From: Stratiolaelaps scimitus
Taxonomy: Eukaryota > Arthropoda > Arachnida > Mesostigmata > Laelapidae
Reading direction: 5' to 3'
Length of the DNA stretch: 64,000 nt
Assembly: GCA_019614645.1 (NCBI GenBank)
Contig: JABWDB010000001.1
Coordinates: 16,037,501 to 16,101,500 of the forward strand
Shown: in pieces, positions 24,505 to 37,240 of the stretch
How the letters are laid out: every line of letters starts with the position of its first letter
Position numbering within the stretch: position 1 is the first letter of the stretch
Notes under the pieces: generated by a model
Database searches by the model: none
What the model saw: only the letters and a program-made list of their open reading frames with translations
What the model was told of the DNA's origin: nothing
Made by a program: the position numbers and the translations under genes

Positions 24505-25740
24505 ATGCAAACAAGTGGTTGCCACCCACCACTTGGGGGCGCACAGTGGTAGCGCAGTAGAGTCCGCTGTAGCATCGAGCGGAGGACGCCGGTTGTAGTG
24601 TAGCAGAGTCGTGCAGGAGTTGTGTAGGTGGTGTATTCGTCAGGCATAAAGAGCAGGCAAAGAACGACGAACGGCAACTGCGATTCTATAGTTGTCTCCA
24701 GTGCTGCATTGTGCAACTGAGGCGGGACAGGGATAGGCGGGACTATCGGGGCAGATTGCCCATCGCTGTTGTTGTTGTCGTCATTTCTCAACTTGTACGT
24801 CTGCCTGCAAAGACCAAGGGCTCATCCCTTGGGGGATATCGTTTCATTCCCCGTCGGGGAACTTGGTATAAGAGTTTGCAGGGAATGAGCGGACTCAAGG
24901 GAAGCGCTGCCGGAGCCCAAAGGATACCAGCCAAAGAGTAACAGAGGGAGAGAGGAGAAAGAGACCCGACGTCTTCTTCAGCCTCGGGCTCTCTGCACCC
25001 GGGAAGCGGTAAGAGACAAAAGATATCAGTGTGGCTGCAGCCGCCACCACTACCAAGGGCTACTGCAGGCATAGAGCCAAGCAAGAGATACAGGGAACAA
25101 CAGCTTGGGCGTACGGAATCTTGCATAGTACTACAACTACTCTTCTAAAATAGTAAAGAAGAACGAAGCGACAAAAAGGGAGAGGGCAGAGTGAAGCAGA
25201 GGACAGTGAGAGCCGTGGGAAGAGCCGTTATTACTAGGGTATCACCACGAGGAAGGCCACTACCACCACCATTGCAGCTCTACGGGAATTCCAAGTTGGA
25301 TCACCGAGTTTGTGCGTCCGGGTCTCTCTCTATCTCGCCCTCTCTCTCTCTCTTTCTGAGTATTTCTCTGCTCGTGAGCGCGTTCGCGCTAGCCGTAGAC
25401 AGGCACAGCACCACTGCTTGAGTTTGTGTGGTGAGCCCAAACTGGGCTCCTGTGAGTTTCTTGCTCCTTTTTCGCTCACTGGGCCCCTCTCCACCACCTC
25501 CGCATGCGCTCGCTCTGCTGCTGGAAGTCCTACCCAGCAAATGGCAGGCATCATCATGCAGGACGGACGCCAAGTGACTTCCTGCAGAGTCACACTGAGA
25601 GGCACCGTCGCGAGCACCGCCACCGCAGGGGTGCACGGGACTAGAAAAGACAAGCACGCAAAGTTTGCAGGCTTGCTTTGTTCGCTCGTCCAGCTGGTCG
25701 TCCGGTGTTAAGGGTGGGTGCCACTGTCCCGCTTGCTTCT

Positions 25741-26400
25741 TGTCCGCGCTAAAGTACCCAAACTTACACTTCTTTGCTATGACGTCGTACCCACAGACAT
25801 GGAATAGGACAATCCTATTGTCAGAAAACTTTGACCTCGCATATACTTACTTGGATCGCTGTAGCTGAATACTGATTGAGCTCGTTGCAAAATAGCACAT
25901 GCAACTAACTTTCCGTTTCGTTTCGAGCAGACGGAATAGCCACTTCGGGCATTACTGCAGCCGATATTCAAAGGCAAGCAACGATGAATTCTTAAAGCGG
26001 CTACCCAGTTGAACTCAATGCTAAATCGTACAAGAGCTTAATCATGTTTGTGATTGAAGTACTATACTATGATCGACACATAGCATTTCAAAAACGATTG
26101 AATACCACCGTATGTTGACAGTCTACTCAGACCTAACTAGACGTCACAAGCGAAGGTATATATATATATATGTAATATATATCGAGTCGCCTGGCATCCC
26201 AGCGGCTCGAATGTCCAACGTTCTATTATCTTAAATATCTAAATATGGAACAACCTATCCCTAATCTCTTCATCACATACTTCTTGTCCCGCACAGCTTT
26301 CCGTGCCAAAATTCGTAATATTTCTAGATACGTGTACACGCATAAGGTATCTAAATACAGGCGAGATAGAGAGAACGATAGGGAGATAGAGTCTGTCAGG
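25741..26400. other. AT-rich gap between GC islands
   Basis: A short (AT)n lies at 26158-26171. No gene was seen. Confidence 0.4.
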
Positions 26401-28214
26401 GCTAGTTCAGTATGTAAAGCGACGGGGCTTGTTGGATTCGTCCGAACCAAGGCGGTCGTAGGGGAAGGACGTCGCAAACAATAATATCTACCAATACCAA
26501 TCTGGTGACCATGCCATCCATCGTGGACATTGTCGACGGAGGGTAGTATACGGAGAGGAGCACAGTGTCCGGGTGACTACTGTTTGCTAGCGCGGAATTG
26601 CGCTGTCGAATAGTCCACCGAGAGTTTACGAGAGCGAAAGCGGACGAGAGAGAGACAGAGAGAGAATGAATTTCCAAACTGGTTCTGCCGCGTCGTCGTT
26701 GGAGAATCCCATATTTGCCCAAGGCTTATTCACCAGCTATTCACATGGGTCTAGCCAACACCGGCCTAGCTCTCCGTCTGGATCGAAAAGAGAGCTAGTT
26801 GAAGACTACCTACCGATGTCGAGTGCATGTAGTTGGAAACTTCCGTGCACTGCATCTACAGTTAACCAAGTTTGGTGCACATGTTTTAGTTTTTCGACAA
26901 CCTTAACATGCGACACCATCCATATGGTAAAGTCAAATAAGGTGGAATTAATAAAAACGACCACAGTACATTGACTACATTTGATTATTATTCTATTGAA
27001 CGTTCCTGAGAAAAATAGTTTCCAAGTGATTGTTGTAGATTTAATAAGCACATAATAACAGCTTGAACTTCTAAATTGTGCATGTCCATAAACACACTTG
27101 CACAACTTTTGTATAGTAAGATAAAAGTTATGCCTTCATTAGCTATACTGCCGTGAGAGGCAAAGCTAGTTCATCTAAAGCGTGTGATCACGTCAATACA
27201 TTTCGTCCAGGCTATGCCCATTGATGTCAAAAGCTGCATTCGCTTCATTGTGTTCTCGGATGTCAATAACGGTTCGCCAGAGTCCGTATCTAAGTATCTA
27301 GTGTTGTTTTTTCTTGATTCCGCTATTTTTGTACTTCATTAGTATTGCGAAAGGGGCCCGTTACAGCAAACTTTTCCCGTTGGTCTACATGCTGCCTATA
27401 GGTTTAAGCAGCAGCGGGGGATAACAGCACTGACAGCGTCTGCTATACAACTCGTACTTCTCGGTGGCGACTTGTGGAGCTCAGCCGAATGGCACTCGAA
27501 GAGTTTCGGGAAAAGTTTAATGTTTAACCCACCACTTTCCCACGTTCCGCCCTTAGCCACGACCTCTCCCGGCTGTCGAACACCCGGCACAGTCCGTCTG
27601 CTGATCATCGAGATGTTTGATGATCACTTGAATCAGGGGTCTCGTCGTCTGTTGGAAAAGTAGGATGTATTCGGGGCGGGTGAGTGAGTGAGCCGGGGCA
27701 GCCAGCCGACGAGGAGTGGCTCAGGAGAGTTCCCCCTAATGCCGGTCCCGATCGCAGCTTGGAGTAAGTTCTGTCAAGACGAAGGAGAGCTCGGGGTAGT
27801 TGGGCCTTGCAGGTGTGTACGTTAACGCAACGGGGTGGGCGTGAACCCTAGACGGGCCCATGGGTGTGGGACGGCGGTTCACGTTCATCAAACAGCGCCA
27901 CGCAATCGCTAAGTTCAAACTTCGCTCAAGCTTTGCGCAGCACACTTGCCCAACGTCCCCTTAGCTCACTCCAAGTTCTCTCTCAGCTCGTCCTAGCTTT
28001 CCTGTGGCTAGGTTCACGGGCAACTAGGCCCATTTTGAAAATTTCGTCTGCACGCACTCTCGATTTCACTTTCAGAACCTCAGTCTACCTCACTAGCTTG
28101 CCTCGTGGAGATTGCGACACTTTTTCAAGGAAAATTTGGAAAGTTGCGGAACGGCGTGTTCCACCCCGAAAACGATAAACGAGACGCGGCGGGACAGCGA
28201 TTTCCGGTTGCACA

Positions 28215-28236
28215 CTCGAGCTATTTTCAGCTCGAG
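28215..28236. repeat. 8-bp perfect hairpin
   Basis: CTCGAGCT and AGCTCGAG flank a 6-nt ATTTTC loop. The spacing is terminator-like, but in a eukaryote this has no such meaning. Confidence 0.6.
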
Positions 28237-28492
28237 CGGTTTGGGCCTGCCGAAACTGGCCGCTGTTCTGCGCAGATTTTTCAGTTGTTGCCAGTTGCTG
28301 TACCTGCTTATCCTGTGTCTGCAATCAATTAGGCCTGAAATTGGGATTGAAAAAGAGACAAAAAGTGTTTTTATTTTTCATCAGCAGTGCCTGTCGTATT
28401 TCACTTTTCCGCACAGGCGGCGTAAGATCTTGATTTCCGAAGGACTGAATGCCGCGGAAAGAGCAAAGAGCTTGAAGAGGGGTGGCAAAGCG

Positions 28493-28515
28493 ATGGCCTC
28501 GCCGCCAATATCTTC
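28493..28515 (+). CDS. Candidate first coding exon (short)
   Basis: GCGATGG is a strong start context. Seven codons (MASPPIS) lead to a donor (TCTTC then GTGAGTC), leaving two bases (phase 2), the same phase as the start candidates at 13961 and 42999. Very short, so low confidence. Confidence 0.2.
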
Positions 28516-29540
28516 GTGAGTCTACCCCGTAGTATCTTGTCCTACCGGGAAGAAGATATCTCGAAGGGTTCGTTGGTTAACTCAGATTTATGGTCAACCT
28601 CGGTCCCACCCATCGCCTCGCCGCTTCCCTTACACCGTCAACTCCCCATTTCGTTCCGGAGTCCAACCACAGCCCGGCACTCGCGTAGGTCTGCTGTCGT
28701 GTTTTTCTCCCATAAGCCCCCGATGAAGCCCTCCTCTGCCATCACTACCTCTCAGTCTCCGCTAGCAGAGCCGTGCTATCGCGATACCGAACGCGCTGCT
28801 TCAGAACTACTCGGCGCGTCCCCTCGCGACTGCTTCCTTTTCTGCTGCTGCAAAACTTTGCGGTTTAAACATTTACACCAACCATCGCCTTTTTCAAAGC
28901 TTTGACCTCCTTCGGCCCCCTCCACGCCCGCAGCCCTGAGGTCTCGTCTTGTTTCCCTAGACGAGGACGTGGGCAGAGAGCGAGACCCCGGAGGGTCTGG
29001 CGTCGCATTCTTGCTGTTCTTCGACAAACCGCTGCAAGCCGCTTTGTCTGATTGAAAAATACGCTGCACCCATTCTACTTGGCCATCGCCACTACACACG
29101 GCCACGGTCGTCCGGTAGTGTTAGTCCGCCAGGGAGAAGTCTAGCGATCCATGGCACCTTTGGAAGAAGAAGTCTGTGAAGACTACTCAGACCTACCTCG
29201 ACTCTCCAGCTACCTCGATGCCACGTTGTCTTGGTGCACGTATTCTGCAACGCTTGCTCGCTCGCCCCTCAGTGTCGTCATTCACATAAGACACATGTCA
29301 AGCAGGCATCTTACGGCCGCCGGTCCAGGACTTGCTAAGTTTTCTTCGAGGAGCGCGCTGAACCGATCGCCTGTCCTGTCTCACGCCGGCGTTGCTTGGT
29401 TATGCGGTGCGGGCCTTGAGGCCAGCCACATTCTAAACCTACGTTCTCGTGTCTGCATTCTGCATAACACGAAACACTACATAACGTGCCAGAGTGTGAA
29501 TACGGATACGGCTCGTCCGTGCAATTGATTGCTAAAGAGA

Positions 29541-30650
29541 GATTAGAGCGGAGGTATAGAGTGTGCGTGTGAGAGCGAGATAGATATACGGAGTGTACTA
29601 GGGCTAGAGTGAATGTCTTTCACAGTAATAAAGAACAAGTGAATTGTCCTTGTTTTACCAACGATGTGAGTACTGCCAAGAACAAACTCGCTATAACGGC
29701 GCAAACGTAACGATTGCTGATAATTAAAGAAGTAATAATGACGGTAGAGGGAAGCAGGATTATACAGGTTTTCTACGCTCAGCGCAGCGGTGGATTTTGT
29801 CTTGTGTCATGTTATTCGGACAGTGTCGACCTGAGAGCGCTAATGCTATCATTATCATTAAGAATAAATATTATTGCAAGATTGAGGATACAAAAACAGC
29901 ACAGTTGCACAGAACACTGCCATCGACATCAAATGAATGGACGGAACATGTTAGGATCATTATCTGAATATGGGGAAGAGACAACACATTATGCAGGCAG
30001 ATGCATATCTTTGCATCATCTATCGCTTCGAAAAGATTCTTATTATGATTATTACTAAACTTGAACTCAGTGCGGTGGCCCTGGAAGTGCGAATAAAGCC
30101 CAAGTAACTACCTTGATAGTGGTTTTCTTATGAACAGATAGGTGGTCTTTCGTTATGGAGATGCAACTTCCAATTTCTGAATACCTGTCTGCAGGTAATA
30201 TCGGCCTGACGGCCATGTTCGCTCAACCTTAGATCCATATGAGCAACTACCAAAGGAACAAACTTTGTATCCAGCCGCGTTCTATTCAACAGTTGCTTTT
30301 TGTGTATAGAAGCGCCTGTGCCTTGAGACCGCAAAAATACGAACGCAATTTTATTGATTATTATTATTGATATCATCACTGATGCGATTCTCCGTGCGTC
30401 CCGGCTACCGCACCAATAGCTTAGCATATGGGACTATCACTACTCTGTATATATCTCGCAGGACATTCTCACTGAACGTACTGCTTCCGCCATTGCAATT
30501 TAATAATTTCTTTTTGTATATATTTACGTTTGTTTTTATATAAAACGTTTGTATGCTAATAGGTCAATCACACATAACCTCTCTGCCTAATTAATTTGAA
30601 TCTAATTTTAATTAATCTATATTAGTCTAACTTTGAATGAAATAGATTTG
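29541..30650. other. AT-rich valley, no gene seen
   Basis: A plus-strand open frame at 29714-30058 has no recognisable content. Nothing else was seen. Confidence 0.45.
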
Positions 30651-31880
30651 AATGGCCGGGCAATTCAACTATTGTATGCGGCTTGTATCACCGGTATTCG
30701 TTTTCGCTCTGCAGATGTGGGCTCAACGCCAACGTTTGAACACGCCAGGTTAGTGGTAGAGAGGCTGCATTCGGTGGGGGTCGTGTTGGACGTAGAAATT
30801 CTCCACTGAAGGTCGACAGACGGCGACAAAAAGCTCGCCACTCCCGTATGACTCTCTCGCCAACGGACGAATATCTTTATTGGGTTATATCTCGTAACCT
30901 GTGACATACCCTGTCTTACTTTTACGACGCTGCCGGATATTCTCTCCAGCAGGCGTACAGAGAAGCAGCAATAGAAGGGTAATCTACATGGTGGATCTGA
31001 CATGGCGCCTTCAGTGGATGAAGGTCGCGGTGAACGTCAGGCCTCGTGTGTTGACCAATCAGCAAGCTACTCTGACCACCGCTTGACGTATACCAAGTAG
31101 CTTGGTAGTAGCAGGCAAAGGGAATGGAGACAGCCGCGGGGGCCGTGGCGAAGAGGGCTCCCCTCGGAATTTCTGCGCTCGCTCTTCTCTTCATCGTATG
31201 GCATCGTAGCCTGGCACTGAGCAGAAGGCAATGCTGCAGTTAACCATGGGGACATCCAGAAGAGAGAGAGAGATAGAGAGCAATAGAGGCAGAAAGCAGG
31301 ACAGACAACGCAGACTTCTTCGCCCGGAATGGCCTATGTGGTAGCCTATATTTCTACGACGCGAGCCGCGCACCGGACATCGACCCACCGAGGCCTAGCG
31401 TCGGTCGCGGGCGGCCTCCGCGCGCACAAGATCCAGTAACAGGAGACTTGACTGACTGGACTAGACCGTGGCTATGGAGCGATGGGTTGGCTTCGTCTTG
31501 CTTGGTCGCCGTAATGAGATCGTCTCGGGCCGCATCAAAGGCCAAAGGAAAGACAAGATGTCCATCCCCGTCCTTCACCTCTCTGTTTTCAGCGACCGGC
31601 ACCTACAAGATGTCTCTTGCGAGAGGCTAGCAGATTCTATTAACATCCGTCGTCGTCGTCAGCGGCGGCGGCAGCAGCGACGACTCTTACTGGCGGCCGC
31701 GATGTCATGTGGACATGCCTTCTACCCTACCACCACGAAGACATCCTCACGCTATCTTCACGTATGGCCCACAGGGGATAGGTGGACCAAGCTCAGCCTA
31801 GAAGCATCCCGGTGGTCTGCCGACGAGGACAAAGAACAAGGGGGAGTCAGAGAGAGCATGACTAGGGTACTCTAGCCGTG
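30651..31880. other. GC-rich island with (GA)n run
   Basis: A GA-rich run lies at about 31259-31280 and a CGTCGTCGT/GGCGGCGGCAG tract near 31648-31680. Open frames on both strands are compositional. Confidence 0.45.
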
Positions 31881-34800
31881 TATATTACACAATTATATGA
31901 AACACGCTAGCTAGCATAGACTACAGTTCTTGTTGTATTAGTATCGAGTGCAGTCTAGGAGTAGTGCACTCACTTCCTAATATAGAGTAGTACAATAGCA
32001 GTGATAATATTACTGCACTACAAGATTGAGGTGGAGATTGTTGGTGACACGCTTCGCGTCATCCACGCCATGAAACCGAGTATGCCTATAACAGGTGTTG
32101 GCCAAATGTTAGTTAAGAGTATCGTTTCGTTTACAACATGTGCCAGGAAGTTGCAGCATTGTTTGAGGTCATGCTCTCTCCCTGCTAGTCTAAGAAGAGT
32201 CGTAGTTGAAGGTACGGCCGCTGATACGCCATGTACCCACCGTCGCCAGCCATGACACACTGTGAAGATCCTTGAAGGCTTTAGTGAGTGTGAGTTCCAC
32301 ACTAATTTGGCTAATGCCTATGAGAATACGGCCGTTGTTTAAAAACGTAGCATATCTACATATTTCATAGAATTTTATAAATATTATTTTTGAACATATT
32401 CAATATTCTAATATTAACAACAATATTTTAGTATTAATCGAAATATATATCTGGATTTCTGATCTCTACTTTATACATTATCTCTCTCGTAGTACATCAT
32501 ATATTGTAGCATAATAACCGGAATGGAAACAGCGTAGGTTAACATGCAAGTACTTAAAAATAGGTTAAATCTCTTAGAAGGATTATTATATACTGATCAA
32601 GCACTGTATATAGCAATATGTATAGACAACAATACAAATCGTGACGTCTACATGTAATGATTCTAAAGATTAGCGGAGCAAACCGGACCACATTAATCTC
32701 TGTGTATACATTGTGAGCTCTACGAAGAGAGACAATATCGCGACCTATCTTACCCTCCACTGGAAATACTGGACATGCTACTGGTGACGAAATAGCCACA
32801 AATTGATGTTGCACACGGTCGGGCTACCAACTAGCAAAGCATCTAGGGGGTATGAATGTCATACCTTGGCAGAAACCATTTAGGTCCACTAATGCCCATT
32901 ACGAAATGTAGCTGGTACCACCGACACGGAATGGAAGCTTCTGACGCAGCTGCAAGGCACTGTACAGGATTAGAGTCTTCTCACATTAGAGTCTTCTGGT
33001 GGTAACATTTCCCGCTGAATGGCCTTCTACTATTGATGATACATGTAGGTATTGCATGTACAATATGCCTAGGTCCTTGATTTATAATATTTGCCTTTCG
33101 GCGATTGTCGGTATGTCGGAATGTTAGGACTTATTCCGGCAAACGCTATTAATTTCCATAGAATGTGAGAAAGGTGCATTGCTATCGCCTGATCGTTACA
33201 TCAACCCGGCATATTATATAACGATGAAGTCACCCTCCACACTTGTCTATGTCTACGAGATTATATAATATGAACATGGATTCGATTCTTGCATTGTATA
33301 ACATGATGTAGGTATGGACATCCCCTGTCTTCCTCCATCCCTCAACCTACGTTCATAAAATTAAGCAGAGAAGAGGTTTGTCGTTAGGTCTGGGGTGCAG
33401 CAGATGTGAGCGATAAATGGCAGTGCACCTCAACACGGCCTAGTGTGCATGCTTACAAAGCCTAATAGCAACGCTATCCCCTATATCTCAATTTGATTTC
33501 CCTTTCCTCTTTAGCTACATGGACATGATAGCCAATAATGGCCACTCAAAATACCCTATATATACTGCACACACGCAAACGGCTTATTCAGTGGTTGGTA
33601 TCCCAACGGATACCAGCTGCCCAGAAGCATTGGAACCAATTGACTGACTAGAGCTTCAGTTGATCGGGTATATGCGATCCCTGCAGCTGAATTTGCCACA
33701 AGCCTTAGGTGCAATACCCCAGAAAATCGTCATTCCATAAGCGTCGATCCCCATCGTCGCCCCATGCCTCTCCCCTCTGGCTCGTGTCGCCAATGGGCCG
33801 TGGTAACGGCCTGGCAGTTCAGAGAGATAGACGAGCAGACGGGCTAGAGTGAGCACCAGCCGGTGCCCGGGACAAGTGGGGACCACCACCCGGGCAGTAG
33901 TCAATCTAGGAGATACTCGTTTGTATTTCTTTCCTCAATCTGACAGAAGCAGGTAATTGCAAAGTAGCACTAATGAGTCTTAATGTTTTTAGCCTAGCAA
34001 GCGCGTTCGAAAGGCCTTCAGAAGTGCTGAAGACAAACGCAGGCGTCGATCCTTCGACGGATTAACTTCGATGGCTGCATGCTGTTCCTAAAGACAGGTT
34101 GGAGAATGCGCGATTTCGGGAAAAAGTTGTATTAATCAACAACTTTAGGAGCCAAAGGCGTTTGCCCCGTTTAAACAACACGTGACATATACGCCACCCC
34201 GAAGGATCAATAAATAAATGTGTCATAAACTCAAAATCACAAAACTTAGATATGCATGCAGGTTTGGGAGGTCATTACTGGGTACGCCTAACGTCGTACG
34301 TGGTTCGAAACTAAATAGCCACACCAACACGCTACAAGCACGATAACATGCTCATTCAAACGGCAGATGTGTACCGGGTAGGCCCGAGATATATACAGAT
34401 GTGCAAACACTAGCAGGTTGTGGCTGATTTGATGGCTTCATGTGAGAAACACCGGCAAGCCATCGTCTGTCATCTATTACACTCTACCGGATGGGCAATG
34501 CGATCGTCGTATAATGTAACCCCTGCTGCCACGACTATAACCACTATGACCACGACCACCCTATATCAACTGCGCTAGCAGCCTCAATCGGTGGCTGTAA
34601 TATGATGTGTTCGTGGAGGAAGCGCATCGCCTGTCGGGATAGCTCAGTTCATGTTACTCAAATATACATATTCATGACGTCGATAGCTACGTGTACTGTG
34701 GACCGCACCCTATTCGAGAGATCAATGGACTTGAGAGCACGCTATGTGAAGTATCATACTATCGAGCCTCGAAAGCTGTAGGCAAGTCGCGAACACACAT

Positions 34801-35800
34801 CCATGATTATTATAAGAGGGACATACACGGCATACGAAAGGGCCGCTGCCGCCGCGTTCGAGTGCCCTAGTCTGAGCCGGTTTGCACGCGTGGCTGTCGA
34901 TGCCTCTGTGGGCCCGATGCAAACTATAATAGATCCGTACGCGTGTAGATGCTTCCGGCGTATGGAGAAGAAAGGCTGGCTTCCTTCAACCCGCCATCCG
35001 AGCTTTCCTGGGATCTTTCGTGAATATACCTGAGCAAACTCCAACTTCTCCATCCATCGTGCCTTGATCGCATTTGGGTAAAATCATCTGACGAACGTGC
35101 GTGGTGTTTAGCGGACGTGTATAATAGAGCATTGCTGTTTTTGTTTGTGCAACACTAGTGGGACCGTAGTCACTCTGTAAACCGATCCCGGCAGAAAGAT
35201 GCCCTTCATATTCTCCTATGTTTACGCAAAATGCTTCGAAGAAAATAATTCTCACAGTAAAAAGGAAATCGTCATCTTTTATATAATAAATGTTGTTTTC
35301 AGGTTTTATAGGTTTACATTTTATAGGAATGAATTTTTTTATAAGAATTTTGAGCACGATATGATGTTAATCATGCAATCGTAGTAATTGGTATAATTGT
35401 CATTATACTTGTATTATCAATTTTGGCGCAGAATAAATCATGTCGTGAACAACAGCCTTCGGTTCATTCAAGCTCGCCTGAAGTCCGCCTCGCTAAATTA
35501 ACTCTAGTCAATAAGGTCAGGCCTCTTTGAAAAAACAAGCTCTTGAGGTTGAGTTATGCCTATTGGGTAAGCGAGTTCAACCACTTAATTCAAGTACTAC
35601 AAGATTATTGCTATTAAAAGCACCAATTCATTTAAGTTTGAACCCGCCCTTCAGGAATTGTTAACGCCAGTTGACGATCGCAGCTTCTCCTCCCAAACTC
35701 CGGGAAACTCTATTTTGTTGAATGCAAGTTATATTATATATATATAACTTGTACTCTATTATATATATATACATTGCCTGTGTCGCGCCAGCCACTTCAC
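31881..35800. other. AT-rich valley, little recognisable content
   Basis: Almost 4 kb. A minus-strand donor (GGAGG then GTAAGATAGG) near 32750 follows a short open stretch (FVAISSPVACPVFPVEG), a very weak exon candidate. A small GC-rich patch sits at 33.7-33.9 kb. The hairpin at 33596-33615 is listed separately. Confidence 0.4.
33596..33615. repeat. 8-bp hairpin with tetraloop
   Basis: TGGTATCC and GGATACCA are separated by CAAC. Confidence 0.6.
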
Positions 35801-36650
35801 TCCCAACATCGCCATTCCCATCAAAGAGAGTTTGGAACGGAGAGGGGTTTGAATCACACCGAGGACTGCTCAATTCGCTGGCTCAACGATGTCGTCCGCA
35901 GCCGGTGGCATCTTAGCAGCAGGTCGGCATCTTGTAGGAGCTCCACACACCTTTTTCTCTCTCTCTCTTTTCGCTGCCTCCTTCCCGTTGGCCGTGCTTG
36001 ATCCTCGGCCTGGTCGTGGTCCTAGTTCGCAGTCAGGTGAGGTAATTAGCAGGGCAAACTTTTTATCGCTGACTCACGACCGAGCGGCGGCAGTCCAGCC
36101 GGCATGCTACCACCACCTCGCGACTTTATGGCGTCATCATAAAGAGGCCGACAGCAGTGCGCTTCCTAGAGGTGGCGAGGCTGCCTTCCAACTGACGCCG
36201 GTGTTAGAGCGTCGGTATGGCCGAGCGGGGTGATCTCGCGGCTCAAACAAAAGGTGCCTCCAAGTCCTCCTCTTCATCCTTCTCGTACTTCTACTAGCGG
36301 CAGCTATGAGGAACTGCTGCAAGCCTCAATCTATCTGCTTGTGACTCGCTTCGCCCTTCTCGGCTCACAGTGGCCTTTTGTCTTTGCGTGCTAGTCCGAT
36401 AGCAGAAGCAGATCTCAGAGAGCTGTTGAAGAAAAGAACATGAAGCTAGGTCCCGTTTCATCCCCATTTCTCGAACAGCCACGGCTGCGCTGAATGTTCC
36501 TTCGTTCGTTTTACCTACCTGCCCCGAAATGGACTCGACGTCTGGATATGGATTGATGAAGCGATGAAGCAAGAACGATCCCTAAATTGGACTCCAGGCG
36601 AAAGCACAGCGATAAAGGAAACGGGAATTGGAGGGGAAGCGAGCGTCGGC
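35801..36650. other. GC-rich island with CT run
   Basis: A CT run lies at about 35956-35972. An ATG at 35889 opens a frame that reaches a donor (CAGTCAG then GTGAGG) at 36034, but the frame crosses the CT run and its product is low complexity, so it is not called. Confidence 0.4.
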
Positions 36651-37240
36651 AGAGGCCCAATTCGAAGGAATCATTGACCTTCGAGCAAATAGTGTTTCTG
36701 TAAAATTTTGTTTCGAAAAACTCGATCCTCCTGCCTTAATGCTTGCTTTAGTCGAACGTTCGTTTAAGAAAAAAATGACCTTGGTAAAGACATGTCAAAA
36801 TGACTGACACATGTAGCTGACGCAAGTATGAGATCAATAATCCTATTTTCAACATTGTTTATTATTCATATATACGAAGTAACAAAGGGCTTCCACTGTA
36901 TGTGCGAAAAAGTGGGAAGATAAATGTGCCAGTTCGAAAATCAAACGGAGATAAGCTCAGACTACGGATGTTATCACGGAAACGATTTTTTTGTTGTTTT
37001 TCATTCCATCAACTCTATTAATTACTGATGGCTGACGTGGGACCGGTGACATAGGCCTGCTGCGCTGCTGGCCTCCTCCAGACGGACGGGTATAACAGCA
37101 AGGCATCAATAATGCTCGTTGGTCCTATCATCTGATGGTGGTGTCGGCCCAGAATTCCCATTGGATGGATCTTCATTCGCTTTCGTTTGTGCAAATCCAT
37201 ATGGTCCTCAGCGATTATACGATGACAGCGATAGTCAATC
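36651..37240. other. 3' flank/UTR of the minus-strand gene
   Basis: This lies downstream of the stop at 37241. A canonical AATAAA on the minus strand (plus 36858-36863) would give a 3' UTR of about 0.4 kb. No closer AATAAA was seen. Confidence 0.45.
36858..36863 (-). promoter_or_regulatory. Putative poly(A) signal AATAAA
   Basis: The first canonical AATAAA on the minus strand downstream of the secreted-protein gene, about 380 bp past its stop. Confidence 0.4.

Larger units (their letters stand above)
17881..25740. other. Long GC-rich island, no complete gene supported
   Basis: Nearly 8 kb of GC-rich DNA with (CT/GA)n runs near 18537-18562, 20918-20946, 21701-21718, 22410-22430, 23576-23590, 23680-23695 and 25322-25350. 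Open frames of 200-240 codons occur on both strands (for example 21564-22169 minus and 24075-24791 minus) but overlap one another and encode compositional Ser/Pro/Arg sequence. A dip in GC with an AT-richer patch lies at about 22.8-23.1 kb. Possible donors sit at 23656/23657 and 25010. Confidence 0.5.
26401..29540. other. GC-rich island with weak start-exon candidates
   Basis: It includes an AT-rich dip at 26.9-27.3 kb and a GA run at 26646-26667. Just after that run an ATG at 26666 opens a frame reading MNFQTGSAASSLENPIF that could be a first coding exon, but I cannot place a donor for it. The hairpin at 28215-28236 and the start candidate at 28493-28515 are listed separately. Confidence 0.4.

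Noticed and set aside
21564..24791. Open frames of 200-240 codons (21564-22169 minus, 21978-22616 plus, 23381-24022 plus, 24075-24791 minus)
   Set aside because: They overlap open frames on the other strand, are rich in Ser, Pro and Arg, cross simple repeats and show no domain or start context. GC-rich composition explains them.
28215..28236. Hairpin resembling a bacterial intrinsic terminator
   Set aside because: No following T-run and the DNA is eukaryotic.
35889..36034. ATG-initiated frame reaching a GTGAGG donor
   Set aside because: The frame runs through a CT microsatellite and the product is low complexity; no better evidence for coding.
36209..36260. GGTATGGCCGAGCGGG, like the 5' end and A box of tRNA-Leu
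   Set aside because: No B box, anticodon arm or closing acceptor stem follows within tRNA length.
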